Part shown: positions 45,950-55,667 of the stretch, piece after piece
How positions within the stretch are numbered: the first letter of the stretch is position 1
How the letters are laid out: each line of letters begins with the position of its first letter
From: Legionella qingyii
GTDB taxonomy: Bacteria > Pseudomonadota > Gammaproteobacteria > Legionellales > Legionellaceae
Assembly: GCF_003184185.1 (NCBI RefSeq)
Contig: NZ_QHJG01000006.1
Location: forward strand, 106,978 to 170,977
Length of the DNA: 64,000 nucleotides
Direction: 5' to 3'
Position numbers and translations under genes: made by a program
Notes under the pieces: model-generated
What the model was told of the DNA's origin: nothing
Databases searched by the model: none
Seen by the model: the letters and a program-made list of their open reading frames with translations, nothing else

Positions 45950-46140
45950 GGTGATGACTCATCCCGACTGAACCATTTAATAGCTTCAGATTGGGAGGTT
46001 GTGTTGGAGAGTGGTGTGCAAGCCTATGTAGTTAGTAGGAAACCTAAAGCTCTACGTAAACCTCCATCGTAAATCATGTAAGCGGCTCAGAGTACGGGAA
46101 GCCGTTGCCTATATTCCTAATCGCAAACCAGGATTAGATA
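45950..46140 (+). ncRNA. candidate structured RNA upstream of the His/Trp-rich protein gene
   Basis: About 190 bases without coding capacity form several stems: 45962-45965/45968-45972 with 45985-45989/45993-45996; 45994-46000 with 46059-46065 (7 bp, perfect); inside it 46028-46031 with 46052-46055 and TAGG-AAA-CCTA (46036-46046); 46081-46087 with 46100-46106; 46117-46122 with 46132-46137. The first two share bases and exclude each other. It matches no riboswitch or RNA family I know. It may be a leader of the next gene, a trans-acting RNA, or a mobile-element relic. Strand is assumed from the neighbours. Confidence 0.35.
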
Positions 46141-46227
46141 TAAATATGCCTTAATTGATTAAAATAAAAACATATCGTATACTTAAGCTGCATAAATTAG
46201 ACTTGTAATAAGTGCCAGGAGGCTATT

Positions 46228-46488
46228 ATGAAAAAACTAATTATTTCCGTAGTATTAAGTACTCCGCTGTTCTTAACCGCTTTGCCTGCTTTTTCTGCTC
46301 CCCCATCTGGTCTTGAGAGTCCAGCACTAAGGACAGATGTTTCAGGGGTTAACTATAATTTACCGAAAGTAACCCAATACGCCCATTGGGATCGATGGCA
46401 TCACTGGGACAGGCACAGATGGCACAGATGGGACAGATGGCATCATTGGCACAGACGGCACCACAGGCATCATTGGCACCATTGGTAA
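46228..46488 (+). CDS. secreted His/Trp-rich protein
   Basis: 86 aa. A signal peptide (LIISVVLSTPLFLTALPAFSA) is followed by a short linker and, from about residue 52, a run made almost wholly of His, Trp, Arg and Asp in WDRWHHW-like units. About half of the last 35 residues are His or Trp. Such tails can bind Ni, Zn, Cu or heme; that is inference. A perfect AGGAGG lies five bases before ATG 46228. The next gene, 44 bases later, codes for a Tyr-rich lipoprotein. Confidence 0.75.
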   Translation: MKKLIISVVLSTPLFLTALPAFSAPPSGLESPALRTDVSGVNYNLPKVTQYAHWDRWHHWDRHRWHRWDRWHHWHRRHHRHHWHHW

Positions 46489-46532
46489 TTATTTAGCTAA
46501 GTCTCTTAGGTTGCAATACAGAGGAAGAGATT

Positions 46533-46805
46533 ATGAACAAATTAATATTAGCTTTAATGGTGTCAGGGATAACATTTTTAGTCACAGGATGTGTTACGGA
46601 GCGTGTTTATTATACTCCATCCTATACTAAAACGTATTATACCCCAGCTTATAGGACTCCAGCTTACACCTATTCTGTTGGCTATCATACTAGCCCCTAT
46701 TGGGATGTAGATTATTATAATGATAGCGATGCTTATTATTATGGCTATAACGATTTAGGTGATGTGGGTTATTGGGGGATGTACAATTCCTATCAGGTTT
46801 ATTAA
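46533..46805 (+). CDS. Tyr-rich small lipoprotein
   Basis: 90 aa. MNKLILALMVSGITFLVTGC is a lipoprotein signal with lipobox VTGC. The rest is rich in Tyr (about 25 residues), with repeats such as YYTPSYTKTYYTPAYRTPAY. Function unknown; surface exposure is possible. Probably co-transcribed with the His/Trp-rich gene. Confidence 0.7.
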   Translation: MNKLILALMVSGITFLVTGCVTERVYYTPSYTKTYYTPAYRTPAYTYSVGYHTSPYWDVDYYNDSDAYYYGYNDLGDVGYWGMYNSYQVY

Positions 46806-46837
46806 TTGCGTCGCTTGGGGTTACCAGGTTTATGTGC

Positions 46838-46867
46838 TAGATCCTCGTAGCTAACTGCGAGGATCTA
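46838..46867 (+). terminator. hairpin after the Tyr-rich lipoprotein gene
   Basis: A perfect 10-bp inverted repeat (TAGATCCTCG / CGAGGATCTA) with a 10-base loop. It lies between convergent genes (the lipoprotein gene and efp), without a T-run. Confidence 0.5.
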
Positions 46868-46970
46868 ATCAATTTCATCTAATTTAATTTAATCTAAAAT
46901 GAAAATTTGGGTTTCACGTGTTCACTTCTCAATCAAAACTCTTCAAGAATTGGGGACTGATTCGTTTGAG

Positions 46971-47540
46971 TTATTCCTTAGCGCGAGAAACGTACTCCCC
47001 TTTGCGAGTATCTACTTTAATTAACTCTCCAGTTTGTACAAATAAGGGAACACGTACAACAGCGCCAGTTTCTAAAATGGCTGGCTTTCCGCCACCTCCA
47101 GAGGTATCGCCTTTTAATCCCGGATCCGTTTCGGTAATTGCTAAAATCACAAAATTTGGTGGTGTCACTTGTATTGGTTCATTATTCCAAAGAGTAACGA
47201 TACAAATATCTTGCTCTTTTAACCATTGTGCTGCATCAGCGAGTGTTTCTTTGCTTAAGGCATATTGTTCAAAATTATCAGGAACCATAAAATGCCATTG
47301 TTCGCCATCGTTATAAAGATATTGCATTTCCACATCGGCAACGTCAGCAGAGGGTAAGGTTTCATTCGATTTGAACGTGCGCTCTACAACTCGACCGGTT
47401 TTCAAGTTACGGATTTTAATGCGAGTAAAAGCTTGTCCTTTTCCTGGTTTTACAAATTCACAGTCGAGAATGGTACATGGGGCGTCATCAACCATTACTT
47501 TCAAGCCATTTTTAAATTCATTGGTGCTATAAGTTGCCAT
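46971..47540 (-). CDS. efp: elongation factor P
   Basis: 189 aa, the standard length. Relieves ribosome stalling at polyproline. Lys34 in KPGKGQAF is the site that EpmA/EpmB modify with beta-lysine. Start is ATG 47540 (MATYSTNEF); an upstream in-frame start at 47588 is not expected. Divergent from epmB, 71 bases apart, a common arrangement. EpmA is not in the window. Confidence 0.97.
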   Translation of the reverse strand: MATYSTNEFKNGLKVMVDDAPCTILDCEFVKPGKGQAFTRIKIRNLKTGRVVERTFKSNETLPSADVADVEMQYLYNDGEQWHFMVPDNFEQYALSKETLADAAQWLKEQDICIVTLWNNEPIQVTPPNFVILAITETDPGLKGDTSGGGGKPAILETGAVVRVPLFVQTGELIKVDTRKGEYVSRAKE

Positions 47541-47611
47541 TAGTGCTCCACAGTTGAGATTTTGTTCGGTTTTAGTTAAAGTTCGCACAGTTTATCAAGT
47601 CTGTGTAATTA

Positions 47612-48595
47612 ATGCGAGATACCTCTTTAAGTTGGCAAAAAAATTTGGCGCAAGGTTTTACTTCGGTTACTGAATTATTAAATTTTCTGGAGCTGCCTTT
47701 ATCTGCTGGAAATGTACATGCTGAAAAGCAATTTCCAAGTCGAGTTCCTTTGGGATTTGCCAAGCGTATGCAAAAAGGAAACCCCCTCGATCCTTTATTG
47801 CTTCAAGTTTTAGCGACCGAAAATGAATTACAGAGCAACAAAGAGTATAGTATCGATCCTTTAGAGGAGCGCAGCAGTAATCCAATTCGAGGATTAATGC
47901 ATAAATATTATGGTCGTGTTTTATTGACTTTGACCGGGGTCTGCGCTGTGAATTGCCGTTATTGCTTTCGCAGGCATTTTCCATATCAAGACAATAATCC
48001 TGGCCGCAATGGATTTAAAGTTATTTGTGATTATATAGCCCAAGATACCAGTATTACAGAGGTAATTTTAAGTGGCGGCGATCCCTTATTGGCATCCGAT
48101 TTGGTACTAGCCGAGTTAATAAAACAATTGGAAGAAATTCCACATTTACACACTTTGCGTATCCATACACGGATCCCCGTGGTTTTTCCTGAGCGGATCG
48201 AACATGGATTACTTTCGCTATTAAAAACAACTCGATTCAACAAGGTAATTGTGTTGCATTGTAACCATGCTCAGGAACTTGATGATTCGGTACGACATGT
48301 GCTACGTGAGTTACAACAAATAGGATGCCATTTGCTGAATCAAACTGTTTTATTGGCAGGAATAAATGATGATGCTCATACTTTGGCTGATTTGAGTCAA
48401 ACTTTATTCGCATATGGGGTTTTACCTTATTATTTACATCGATTGGATAAAGTAAAAGGAGCGGCTCATTTTGATTTGCCTTTTGATACGGTACAAGCTA
48501 TTTATCAGCAACTACAAAATCTTGTGCCAGGATACCTTTTGCCTCGCTTGGTATGTGAAGAGCCAGGAAAATTAAGTAAAACTCTGTTAATTTAA
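47612..48595 (+). CDS. epmB: EF-P (beta)-lysine aminomutase EpmB
   Basis: 327 aa radical SAM enzyme that makes (R)-beta-lysine for EF-P. The iron-sulfur motif is CAVNCRYC (Cys111, Cys115, Cys118); the family text EVILSGGDPLLASD and the C-terminal LPYYLHRLDKVKGAAHF, which gives the PLP-type lysine region, are intact. The start is ATG 47612. Divergent from efp. Confidence 0.95.
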   Translation: MRDTSLSWQKNLAQGFTSVTELLNFLELPLSAGNVHAEKQFPSRVPLGFAKRMQKGNPLDPLLLQVLATENELQSNKEYSIDPLEERSSNPIRGLMHKYYGRVLLTLTGVCAVNCRYCFRRHFPYQDNNPGRNGFKVICDYIAQDTSITEVILSGGDPLLASDLVLAELIKQLEEIPHLHTLRIHTRIPVVFPERIEHGLLSLLKTTRFNKVIVLHCNHAQELDDSVRHVLRELQQIGCHLLNQTVLLAGINDDAHTLADLSQTLFAYGVLPYYLHRLDKVKGAAHFDLPFDTVQAIYQQLQNLVPGYLLPRLVCEEPGKLSKTLLI

Positions 48596-48688
48596 ATGTA
48601 TACTGTATCCATTTACATCGCTTTCTCTAAAATAAATTGCAATAAAATAGATTTTATCCCAAGTGAAAAAATTTTTAAGAGATAAAGA

Positions 48689-49588
48689 ATGAAAAAATTA
48701 CCTATATTAAGTCCTGGAGATGCGATTGAAATTATTGCGCCTTCATCTCGTAGTACGGACATTCAATTGCTTGGTTTAAAAGAGTTATTAGAGTCTTGGG
48801 GGTTAAAATGTATCGTTCAAGAAGATATTTTTGCTCAGGATTTATTATGTGCTAATACAGATGAGATGCGTTTTAAACATTTGAAAAACGCCCTACGCAA
48901 TCCCCAAACAAAAGCAGTAATTTGTGTGCGTGGCGGTTACGGTTCAACGCGTTTGATCCCAAAATTAGCAGAAGTTGATCCTCCTGAAGCGGTCAAGCTT
49001 TTTATTGGCATCAGCGACATCACGTGTCTGCATCTTTATTTGCAGCAACACTGGGGTTGGCCAACAATTCATGGTGCTGCTGCGCCTGATAAATTTTCCA
49101 AAGAATCAATTGCCGCTGTGAAGTCAATTTTATTTGGAGAGGGACCTGCTAAGTTCACTGGCTTAATTCCATTGAACAAACATGCACAAAAAGAGGGTTT
49201 TATTAAGTCTCAGGTAACTGGCGGTAATTTAGCAATCATTCAATCTGGAGTTGGCACCTGTTGGCAAATGGATGGTCGACATAAAATTATTTTGCTCGAA
49301 GAAATTGGTGAGCGAGGATACCGTGTTGACCGCATGCTGGAACATTTAAAACAAGCAAACATTTTTACACATGCTGCTGCAATTATAGTTGGAGATTTTC
49401 TCAATGGTCATGAACCGAATGGTTCTTCTTTGATTGAGCCAATTTTACAACGTTTTGCTGAAAGTAGCGCTATTCCAGTACTAAGAATTGCAGGAGTAGG
49501 TCACGGTAACATTAATTTTCCTATTCCTATGGGAACAGAGGCTCATTTACAACTTGGCGAAAGTGCCCAGTTAACGTGTTTTCGTTAA
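48689..49588 (+). CDS. ldcA: LD-carboxypeptidase (S66 family)
   Basis: 299 aa cytoplasmic enzyme that removes D-Ala from recycled murein tetrapeptides. Nucleophile Ser in CVRGGYGSTRLIP; the general Glu in ILLEEIGERGYRVDRML and the C-terminal His in AGVGHGNINFPIPMG complete the triad. No signal peptide. It may act in the same recycling route as the AmgK-MurU genes located later in the window. Confidence 0.92.
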   Translation: MKKLPILSPGDAIEIIAPSSRSTDIQLLGLKELLESWGLKCIVQEDIFAQDLLCANTDEMRFKHLKNALRNPQTKAVICVRGGYGSTRLIPKLAEVDPPEAVKLFIGISDITCLHLYLQQHWGWPTIHGAAAPDKFSKESIAAVKSILFGEGPAKFTGLIPLNKHAQKEGFIKSQVTGGNLAIIQSGVGTCWQMDGRHKIILLEEIGERGYRVDRMLEHLKQANIFTHAAAIIVGDFLNGHEPNGSSLIEPILQRFAESSAIPVLRIAGVGHGNINFPIPMGTEAHLQLGESAQLTCFR

Positions 49589-49654
49589 TATAACTTGGTT
49601 ATCCATCATAGGTTTTCCCGGTTACGGTGATGTCTTCATGAGTTTACAGTTTTT

Positions 49655-51739
49655 TTAAATAATGGTTCCGTCATCTTGATAGAGCTTAATCAGTTTTTCT
49701 TGGGCGCAATTACTTCCTTGAGTTACTGGCTTATAACTGCCGTCACTTTGCATTTCCCAAGTATTGCTGTTGTCTTTAAGGTAGTTTTTAATAATTTCTT
49801 GCTTGATCCGCTTTTTGCAGTTCTCATCCAGAATTGGAAACATAATTTCAATCCGGTGGTATAAGTTTCTCTCCATAAGATCAGCGCTAGAGCAAAAATA
49901 ATGTTCATTTTCATGGATACGAAAATAAAATACGCGATGATGTTCCAGGAAGCGTCCAATATAGGAAAGTACGCGGATATTTTCCGAAATCCCGGGTATT
50001 CCAGGTTTGAGACAACATACGCCGCGCACAAGCAAATTTATTTTCACTCCAGCTTGTGATGCCTTATACAAGGCTTGAATTATCGTTTTATCAGCTAATC
50101 CATTTACTTTCAAAAGGATTTCGGTGTCTCCTTTTTTTAATGCCGCGGCAGTGCATTGCTCGATATATTGCAACAGTGTTTTTTGTAACGTAAATGGCGA
50201 ATGACTTAGTGCTTTGAGTTTAACTACTTTGCCAAGACCAGTTAATTGTTGAAAAATAATTTGAATATCGGAGGTAATTGTAGGTTCACAAGTTAATAAA
50301 CCTAAGTCAGTGTATCGTTTTGCTGTGTACTCATGGTAATTTCCTGTGCTTAAATGGACGTAACGCTTTAGTTTCCCATGAGCGCGTCGAACAACCAGGG
50401 TCATTTTAGCATGAGTTTTATACCCTACTACCCCATAAAGCACGAGAATGCCCGCGGCATGTAAACGATTTGCTAATTTCAGATTGGACTCTTCATCAAA
50501 ACGGGCTCGTAACTCGATAACTGCCGTCACTTCCTTACCTGAGTGAGCCGCATCAACCAACGCATCGACCATTACGGATTCTGAGCGCGTGCGATATAAA
50601 GTTTGACTAATTGCCAAGACATTGGGATCGCTTGCTGCCTGTCTTACAAAATCAATAACCAGTTCAAAACTTTGATAGGGGTGATGAAGGAGAATGTCTT
50701 GCTCATCAATTACATTGAAGAGATTTCGTTCAGACCTGGGGAATTGTGGGTATTGCGCTGTAAAGGGTGGGTAATTCAAGTCAGGTCTATCAATGCTGTT
50801 AATCGCAGTTAAATGGCGTTGTATATTAACTGGTCCGTCACAATAATAGGTATCTTCATGACGAAGATGATATTTTTGCAATAAAAAATCGACTATTTTT
50901 TCTGGGCAATTTTTTTCAATTTCAAGTCGAACCACATGACCATAATGACGAGAAAAGATCTCGCGTTGCACGGCCTTGGCCAAATCATCAATTTCTTCCT
51001 CGCGTAAAAAAAGATCGCTATTTCGGGTAAGGCGAAAAGAATAACAACCACTTATCTCCATTCCTGGAAATAAACTATTAACATGGGTGGTAATGATAGA
51101 AGATAGATGAACAAAATAATGAGCATCCCCACATAACTCCGAAGGCAAATGAATGACCCTGGGAATCGATCTGGGGGCATGCACTACTGCATAATTAATA
51201 TTACGGTCAAATGCATCTTTGCCACTTAAAGAAATAATAAAGTTTAAGCTTTTGTTAATCAGTTGCGGCAAAGGATGTGCCAAATCAAGAGCTATAGGAC
51301 TAATTACTGGTTGGATCTCATGTTTAAAATAGTGTTTTGCCCATAAATGGATGTCGTCTGTCCATTGTTCCGTATCAAGAAAATAAATTTTTTCCTTAGC
51401 TAGTGCGGGAAGAAGTTGTTTATTAAATATGGAGTACAGCTGATCAATGAGTTTATGTGTTTTTTGGCTAATTTGGCTAAATGCTTCATCAGAGCGCAAA
51501 CCATCAATAGTTAGTTTTCCTGATGACATGGCAATCTTTTCTTTAAGTCCGGCAACACGTATTTCAAAAAACTCATCAAGGTTACTGCTGCAAATACTAA
51601 GAAAACGCATTCTCTCCAGCAAAGGAACGCGTTCATCATTTGCCAACATCAGAACTCGCTGATTAAATGCGATAATAGAGAATTCTCTATTGATATAGTA
51701 TTCTGGATTATCAAATACAGTTTCCAAGGGTAACTCCAT
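49655..51739 (-). CDS. ppk: polyphosphate kinase 1
   Basis: 694 aa, normal length. N-terminal YINREFSIIAFNQRVL and FLSICSSNLDEFFEIRV, histidine-containing KTHAKMTLVVRR (autophosphorylated His) and YVHLSTGNYHEYTAKRYTDLGLLT are all present. Makes polyphosphate from ATP; linked to stress survival and virulence in many pathogens. Single gene. Confidence 0.96.
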   Translation of the reverse strand: MELPLETVFDNPEYYINREFSIIAFNQRVLMLANDERVPLLERMRFLSICSSNLDEFFEIRVAGLKEKIAMSSGKLTIDGLRSDEAFSQISQKTHKLIDQLYSIFNKQLLPALAKEKIYFLDTEQWTDDIHLWAKHYFKHEIQPVISPIALDLAHPLPQLINKSLNFIISLSGKDAFDRNINYAVVHAPRSIPRVIHLPSELCGDAHYFVHLSSIITTHVNSLFPGMEISGCYSFRLTRNSDLFLREEEIDDLAKAVQREIFSRHYGHVVRLEIEKNCPEKIVDFLLQKYHLRHEDTYYCDGPVNIQRHLTAINSIDRPDLNYPPFTAQYPQFPRSERNLFNVIDEQDILLHHPYQSFELVIDFVRQAASDPNVLAISQTLYRTRSESVMVDALVDAAHSGKEVTAVIELRARFDEESNLKLANRLHAAGILVLYGVVGYKTHAKMTLVVRRAHGKLKRYVHLSTGNYHEYTAKRYTDLGLLTCEPTITSDIQIIFQQLTGLGKVVKLKALSHSPFTLQKTLLQYIEQCTAAALKKGDTEILLKVNGLADKTIIQALYKASQAGVKINLLVRGVCCLKPGIPGISENIRVLSYIGRFLEHHRVFYFRIHENEHYFCSSADLMERNLYHRIEIMFPILDENCKKRIKQEIIKNYLKDNSNTWEMQSDGSYKPVTQGSNCAQEKLIKLYQDDGTII

Positions 51740-51789
51740 TATTTTCTTACAAAAAGTAATATGGCCTGGCTACGTTACTATTTTAGGTG

Positions 51790-52323
51790 TTAACGAACCA
51801 GAAAAAAACATACCGCTATAAATCCTATAAATCCATAAAAGGGTGATAAATTCCAAAAGGTTAATGCAAGAAAAAACACAAAACAACACAGAGCAATTGG
51901 AATTGAAAAATACATATCTACAACGCCTTGAGCAACTGAGTAACTGGCTGCTGCGAGTAGGGCTAATGCACCATATTGTACGCCAATCATGATTTTCCGC
52001 ATTCCAGGTCCATTATGGCTCGTAAGCCAATGATAGCCTACTATGGCCATCAATAATCCTGGCAAATTAATACTAAGAACGGCAAGAACTAAACCGGTAA
52101 TTCCTGCAGCTTTGTATCCAATAAGGGCAGATAATTTAACACCGGTTAATCCTGGAAAAATAAAACTTGAACCTACCATGGCGATAAACTCTTCCTGTCC
52201 TATCCAGTGTCGATAATCAACAGCCTCATATTCCAACAGCTTTAACATGGAGTTCCCACCACCCAAGGATATAAGACCAATTTTTCCAAAGCTTAGGACG
52301 ATCGCAAACAAGGTGTTTATCAT
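51790..52323 (-). CDS. half-size chromate transporter family protein
   Basis: 177 aa, one CHR domain of about five or six hydrophobic segments. FGKIGLISLGGGNSMLKLLE and the P-G rich FIFPGLTGVKLSALIGYKAAG are the family signature. Short CHR proteins usually come as a pair of genes; no second CHR gene is adjacent. Start overlaps the stop of the 202-aa gene by 4 bases. Substrate may be chromate or another anion. Confidence 0.8.
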   Translation of the reverse strand: MINTLFAIVLSFGKIGLISLGGGNSMLKLLEYEAVDYRHWIGQEEFIAMVGSSFIFPGLTGVKLSALIGYKAAGITGLVLAVLSINLPGLLMAIVGYHWLTSHNGPGMRKIMIGVQYGALALLAAASYSVAQGVVDMYFSIPIALCCFVFFLALTFWNLSPFYGFIGFIAVCFFLVR

Positions 52324-52928
52324 AATTTCAGTAAATTTTTCAGGAAAGTTACATATTGGCAGGAAACAGGTTCATCCAGCAAGTGTTTGGAAATAGTCTC
52401 TACCAAACGAAGCGATTTTCCCTCGATACATAAGCTAAAATAAATTTTGTTGCATACTTCGAGACGAGCGAGCTCAATTTTTACGGTAGGGTTTGTCGGT
52501 AATTTATAGATAAGTGCTTCTTTTTTTACATAAACTTCTATTCCTTCCTGTTCAACTTGCTGTGCTATTTCCCGTAAATCTGGGGGGAGAGGTTGGTCTG
52601 GAAGGTCACTAAGAATTATTTTGGCTCCATAGCCTGCAGCATGGTTTGATTGTTTGAGTAGAGGCTTGTAAATCAATTGCTCTCTACGTTTCTTAATGTT
52701 GTAGTTTGATCCTGGCAGCAAATAATAGCAATCTTCTCTATGTTTTTGCTTGTATTGAGTTAGAGCGAGTAATGACTTATCAATAGTATTTAAAACAATT
52801 ATCTTATTATCCGGCCAAAAATAACGCGTTTCCCATTTTATCTGTTCGTCTTTTTTATCCACTAAAGTTGCCAAAGACAAGCCTGTTTTGGGAGTAAATT
52901 CGAAATTCCAAACCAAACGTTGGTTCAT
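52320..52928 (-). CDS. hypothetical protein coupled to the CHR transporter
   Basis: 202 aa, soluble, not recognised. It has a beta-rich, charged N-terminus (WNFEFTPKTGLSLATLVDKK) and a C-terminal LARLEVCNKIYFSLCIEGKSLRLVE. No signal peptide or known motif. It is the first of the pair with the CHR gene (ATGA-type overlap), so a joint role is likely. Confidence 0.6.
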   Translation of the reverse strand: MNQRLVWNFEFTPKTGLSLATLVDKKDEQIKWETRYFWPDNKIIVLNTIDKSLLALTQYKQKHREDCYYLLPGSNYNIKKRREQLIYKPLLKQSNHAAGYGAKIILSDLPDQPLPPDLREIAQQVEQEGIEVYVKKEALIYKLPTNPTVKIELARLEVCNKIYFSLCIEGKSLRLVETISKHLLDEPVSCQYVTFLKNLLKL

Positions 52929-53003
52929 GCTTAATTGCTACTCGTAAAATAAAGAGTATATACTACACCTTTATTATACAAAGCAAGGGAAGGTATTGAT
53001 ATT

Positions 53004-55460
53004 ATGGCCATTCTATTTTTTTTAGTTTACCTAATATTTACTTTAGTTGTTCTTTATCGAGCAATGAATCCATTAGTTTGGGAATTGGGAAGCGTTTTTT
53101 ATTTGATTGTTGCCACGTTTGCTATTGGTTTGCCTTGGATCATTGGTTTTCTGCTCTGGCTGGTGATTATTGTGGCATTACTCGTAGTCTATCTTGAGCC
53201 GTTACGCGCAACGATTGCCGATTATCTTTATAAGACAGCTGGTAAGTCGGTTCCTAAGTTATCCAAGACTGAGGAAGAAGCACTCAATGCAGGTGATACT
53301 TGGTTAGAACAAGATATTTTTACTGGAACACCTGATTGGAACAGATTAGCGAATGTATCTACAGCACTTTCTGCAGAAGAACAAGCCTTCCTGGATAATG
53401 AAACGAACATTTTATGCAGCATGATCGATGAGTGGGAAATTAGCCAAACACGTGATTTACCAGAGAAAGTTTGGACATACATGAAAGAAAATGGATTTTT
53501 TGGGTTAGTAATTCCAAAAGAATATGGAGGTAAGGGATTCTCAGCGCGTGCGCATTCTGATGTGGTAATGAAAATATCCAGCCGTTCGGGGGTCGCTGCG
53601 GTGACGGTGATGGTCCCTAATTCCTTAGGCCCTGGCGAATTAATCAATTATTATGGTACTGAGGAACAAAAAAATCATTACTTACCACGCCTTGCAAAAG
53701 GGATTGATATTCCCTGCTTTGCTTTAACCGAACCAGGGGCGGGTAGTGATGCAACCTCCATTCAGTCAACTGCAGTCGTCATGAAGAAGAAAGTTGATGG
53801 CAAAATGGTGCTCGGATTAAACATTACTTTAGATAAACGTTGGATTACTTTAGCACCGGTAGCAACCTTAATTGGTCTCGCCGTGAATGTGAAAGATCCC
53901 GATGGTTTGTTGCAGGGTGAAGGAGAAGAGGGTATTACCTGTGTGTTGATTCCACGTGATACCAAAAATCTGGAAATTGGCAATCGCCACTTACCCTCAG
54001 ATCAACCATTTATGAACGGCACGATTCGTGGAAAAGATATTTTTGTGCCAATAACAACCGTGATTGGAGGGCAGAAGCGTATAGGTAGCGGATGGCAGAT
54101 GTTGGTTGAATGCCTATCGATTGGTCGCTCCATTTCTTTACCGGCGCTTGGAGCTGGCTCTTCCTCTACGTGTTATCTTGCAACGAGTGCTTTTGCACGC
54201 ATACGTTGTCAATTTAATGTTGAAATTGGCCAATTTGAAGGAATTGAAGAAAAACTCGCAGAAATCGCTGGTTTAAATTATTTGATTAATTCAAATCGGT
54301 TGCTGACTGTAGCTGCTGTGAATGAGCATAAAAAACCTTCCGTAGCTTCGGCGATTGCAAAATATTTTAATACAGAATTGGCGCGCTCAGTGGTTAATGC
54401 ATCGATGGATGTGCATGCGGGACGTGCGGTGGTCGTTGGTCCACGTAATTATCTAACTAATTTTTACAACGGAGTGCCTATTTCCATTACTGTGGAAGGA
54501 GCAAATGTGATGTCACGTAACTTGTTGATATTTGGACAAGGTTCGATGGCATGTCATCCTTATATCCGCCATGAGTTTTATGCAATTTCCAATCAGGATA
54601 AAGACGCTTTTAGAGAGGTTATCTGGAAGCATATTCAATATTTCATGCAAAATTTTGCCAAAACAATTTGTTCTGGATGGACTGGTGGGATATTTATTAG
54701 TGCTCCTAAGCAAAAAATGAAACGTGAGTATAAACGTTTGGCACGTCTGAGCCACGCTTATGCCTGGCTTGCGGATTTGTCTTTGATTGTACTCGGTGGG
54801 GATTTAAAACGTAAGGAGCGTCTCTCAGCGCGTCTTGCGGACGGAATGTCCTATCTATATATGGCAATGGCTGTTTTGCGTAATGTGCAATTGAATAATG
54901 AAAATCCTGATGATTTATTGCACGCTCAATGGGCAGTTTCCTATTGTTTTTATCATGCACAACGAGCAATGATCGCATTGTGTTACAATTTCCCATCCAG
55001 ATTTTTAGGTGTTTTTGCACGTGTATTGGCATTTCCTTTGGGGCAAACTATGCGTTATCCAACAGATAAGTTGGATCAGAAATTAGCACGATTGATGACC
55101 AAAAATAATCAGTATCGTGATCGACTGAAAAACATTGTTTACTTAAGCGGGGATCCAAAACAACCAATAGACAAAGTAGAACATGCCTTACAGCAAATCA
55201 TTAAAACAGATGAACTTTCCAAAAAGGTGGGGGATATAAGACGGGTTAAATTTGGTAAATTAAGAGATAAATTAAAAGAGAAAGTTGCAAATAATGAGCT
55301 TACTCAACAGGAAATGGATGCCTTACTTGCAACTGAAGCGGCTCGATGGGATGCTATTTTAGTTGATGAGTTTACTTTTGATTCAATGAAAAACCAATTA
55401 TTTAACTCAGTTATTGATGAGATTAAATCTCCATTTATGCAGGAAGATGTTTCTTCTTAA
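53004..55460 (+). CDS. fadE: long-chain acyl-CoA dehydrogenase FadE
   Basis: 818 aa. The first step of fatty acid beta-oxidation. Two N-terminal membrane segments, the acyl-CoA dehydrogenase core (IPCFALTEPGAGSDATSIQ; the ISLPALGAGSSSTCYLATSAFARIR helix with RxQF-like residues), and the long C-terminal FadE-specific part (~280 aa). Length agrees with E. coli FadE (814). Ends at a strong terminator. Confidence 0.94.
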   Translation: MAILFFLVYLIFTLVVLYRAMNPLVWELGSVFYLIVATFAIGLPWIIGFLLWLVIIVALLVVYLEPLRATIADYLYKTAGKSVPKLSKTEEEALNAGDTWLEQDIFTGTPDWNRLANVSTALSAEEQAFLDNETNILCSMIDEWEISQTRDLPEKVWTYMKENGFFGLVIPKEYGGKGFSARAHSDVVMKISSRSGVAAVTVMVPNSLGPGELINYYGTEEQKNHYLPRLAKGIDIPCFALTEPGAGSDATSIQSTAVVMKKKVDGKMVLGLNITLDKRWITLAPVATLIGLAVNVKDPDGLLQGEGEEGITCVLIPRDTKNLEIGNRHLPSDQPFMNGTIRGKDIFVPITTVIGGQKRIGSGWQMLVECLSIGRSISLPALGAGSSSTCYLATSAFARIRCQFNVEIGQFEGIEEKLAEIAGLNYLINSNRLLTVAAVNEHKKPSVASAIAKYFNTELARSVVNASMDVHAGRAVVVGPRNYLTNFYNGVPISITVEGANVMSRNLLIFGQGSMACHPYIRHEFYAISNQDKDAFREVIWKHIQYFMQNFAKTICSGWTGGIFISAPKQKMKREYKRLARLSHAYAWLADLSLIVLGGDLKRKERLSARLADGMSYLYMAMAVLRNVQLNNENPDDLLHAQWAVSYCFYHAQRAMIALCYNFPSRFLGVFARVLAFPLGQTMRYPTDKLDQKLARLMTKNNQYRDRLKNIVYLSGDPKQPIDKVEHALQQIIKTDELSKKVGDIRRVKFGKLRDKLKEKVANNELTQQEMDALLATEAARWDAILVDEFTFDSMKNQLFNSVIDEIKSPFMQEDVSS

Positions 55461-55470
55461 AGAAGAGATG

Positions 55471-55492
55471 CCCGCGGGAAACCGCGGGTTTT
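55471..55492 (+). terminator. rho-independent terminator of fadE
   Basis: Stem CCCGCGG / CCGCGGG (7 bp, all G-C) with a GAAA tetraloop and TTTT after it, starting 10 bases after the stop. Confidence 0.93.
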
Positions 55493-55667
55493 AAGTTTTG
55501 GATAGCTGTAGCAGGAAAGAATGAAAGAACGAGCAAAGCGTGATTCATGCAACCTATATTTACAAATTTTTAACAGGCGACCTAAAAAACCAGTAATCTT
55601 CTATACACAGTAAGTTTGCTATAATTAAGTCAATACAATAAATAGAATTCATGTGAGAGATTAATGT

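Noticed and set aside
45950..46140. Known riboswitch, tmRNA, 6S RNA or RNase P RNA
   Set aside because: I compared remembered consensus parts (GEMM, TPP, cobalamin, glycine, yybP, tmRNA ends, 6S) and none fits. Kept only as an unknown candidate.
46385..46488. CRISPR-like or DNA repeat array
   Set aside because: The repeated GGCACAGATGG-type text is coding for WH/WD units in frame; spacing is irregular and too short for a CRISPR.
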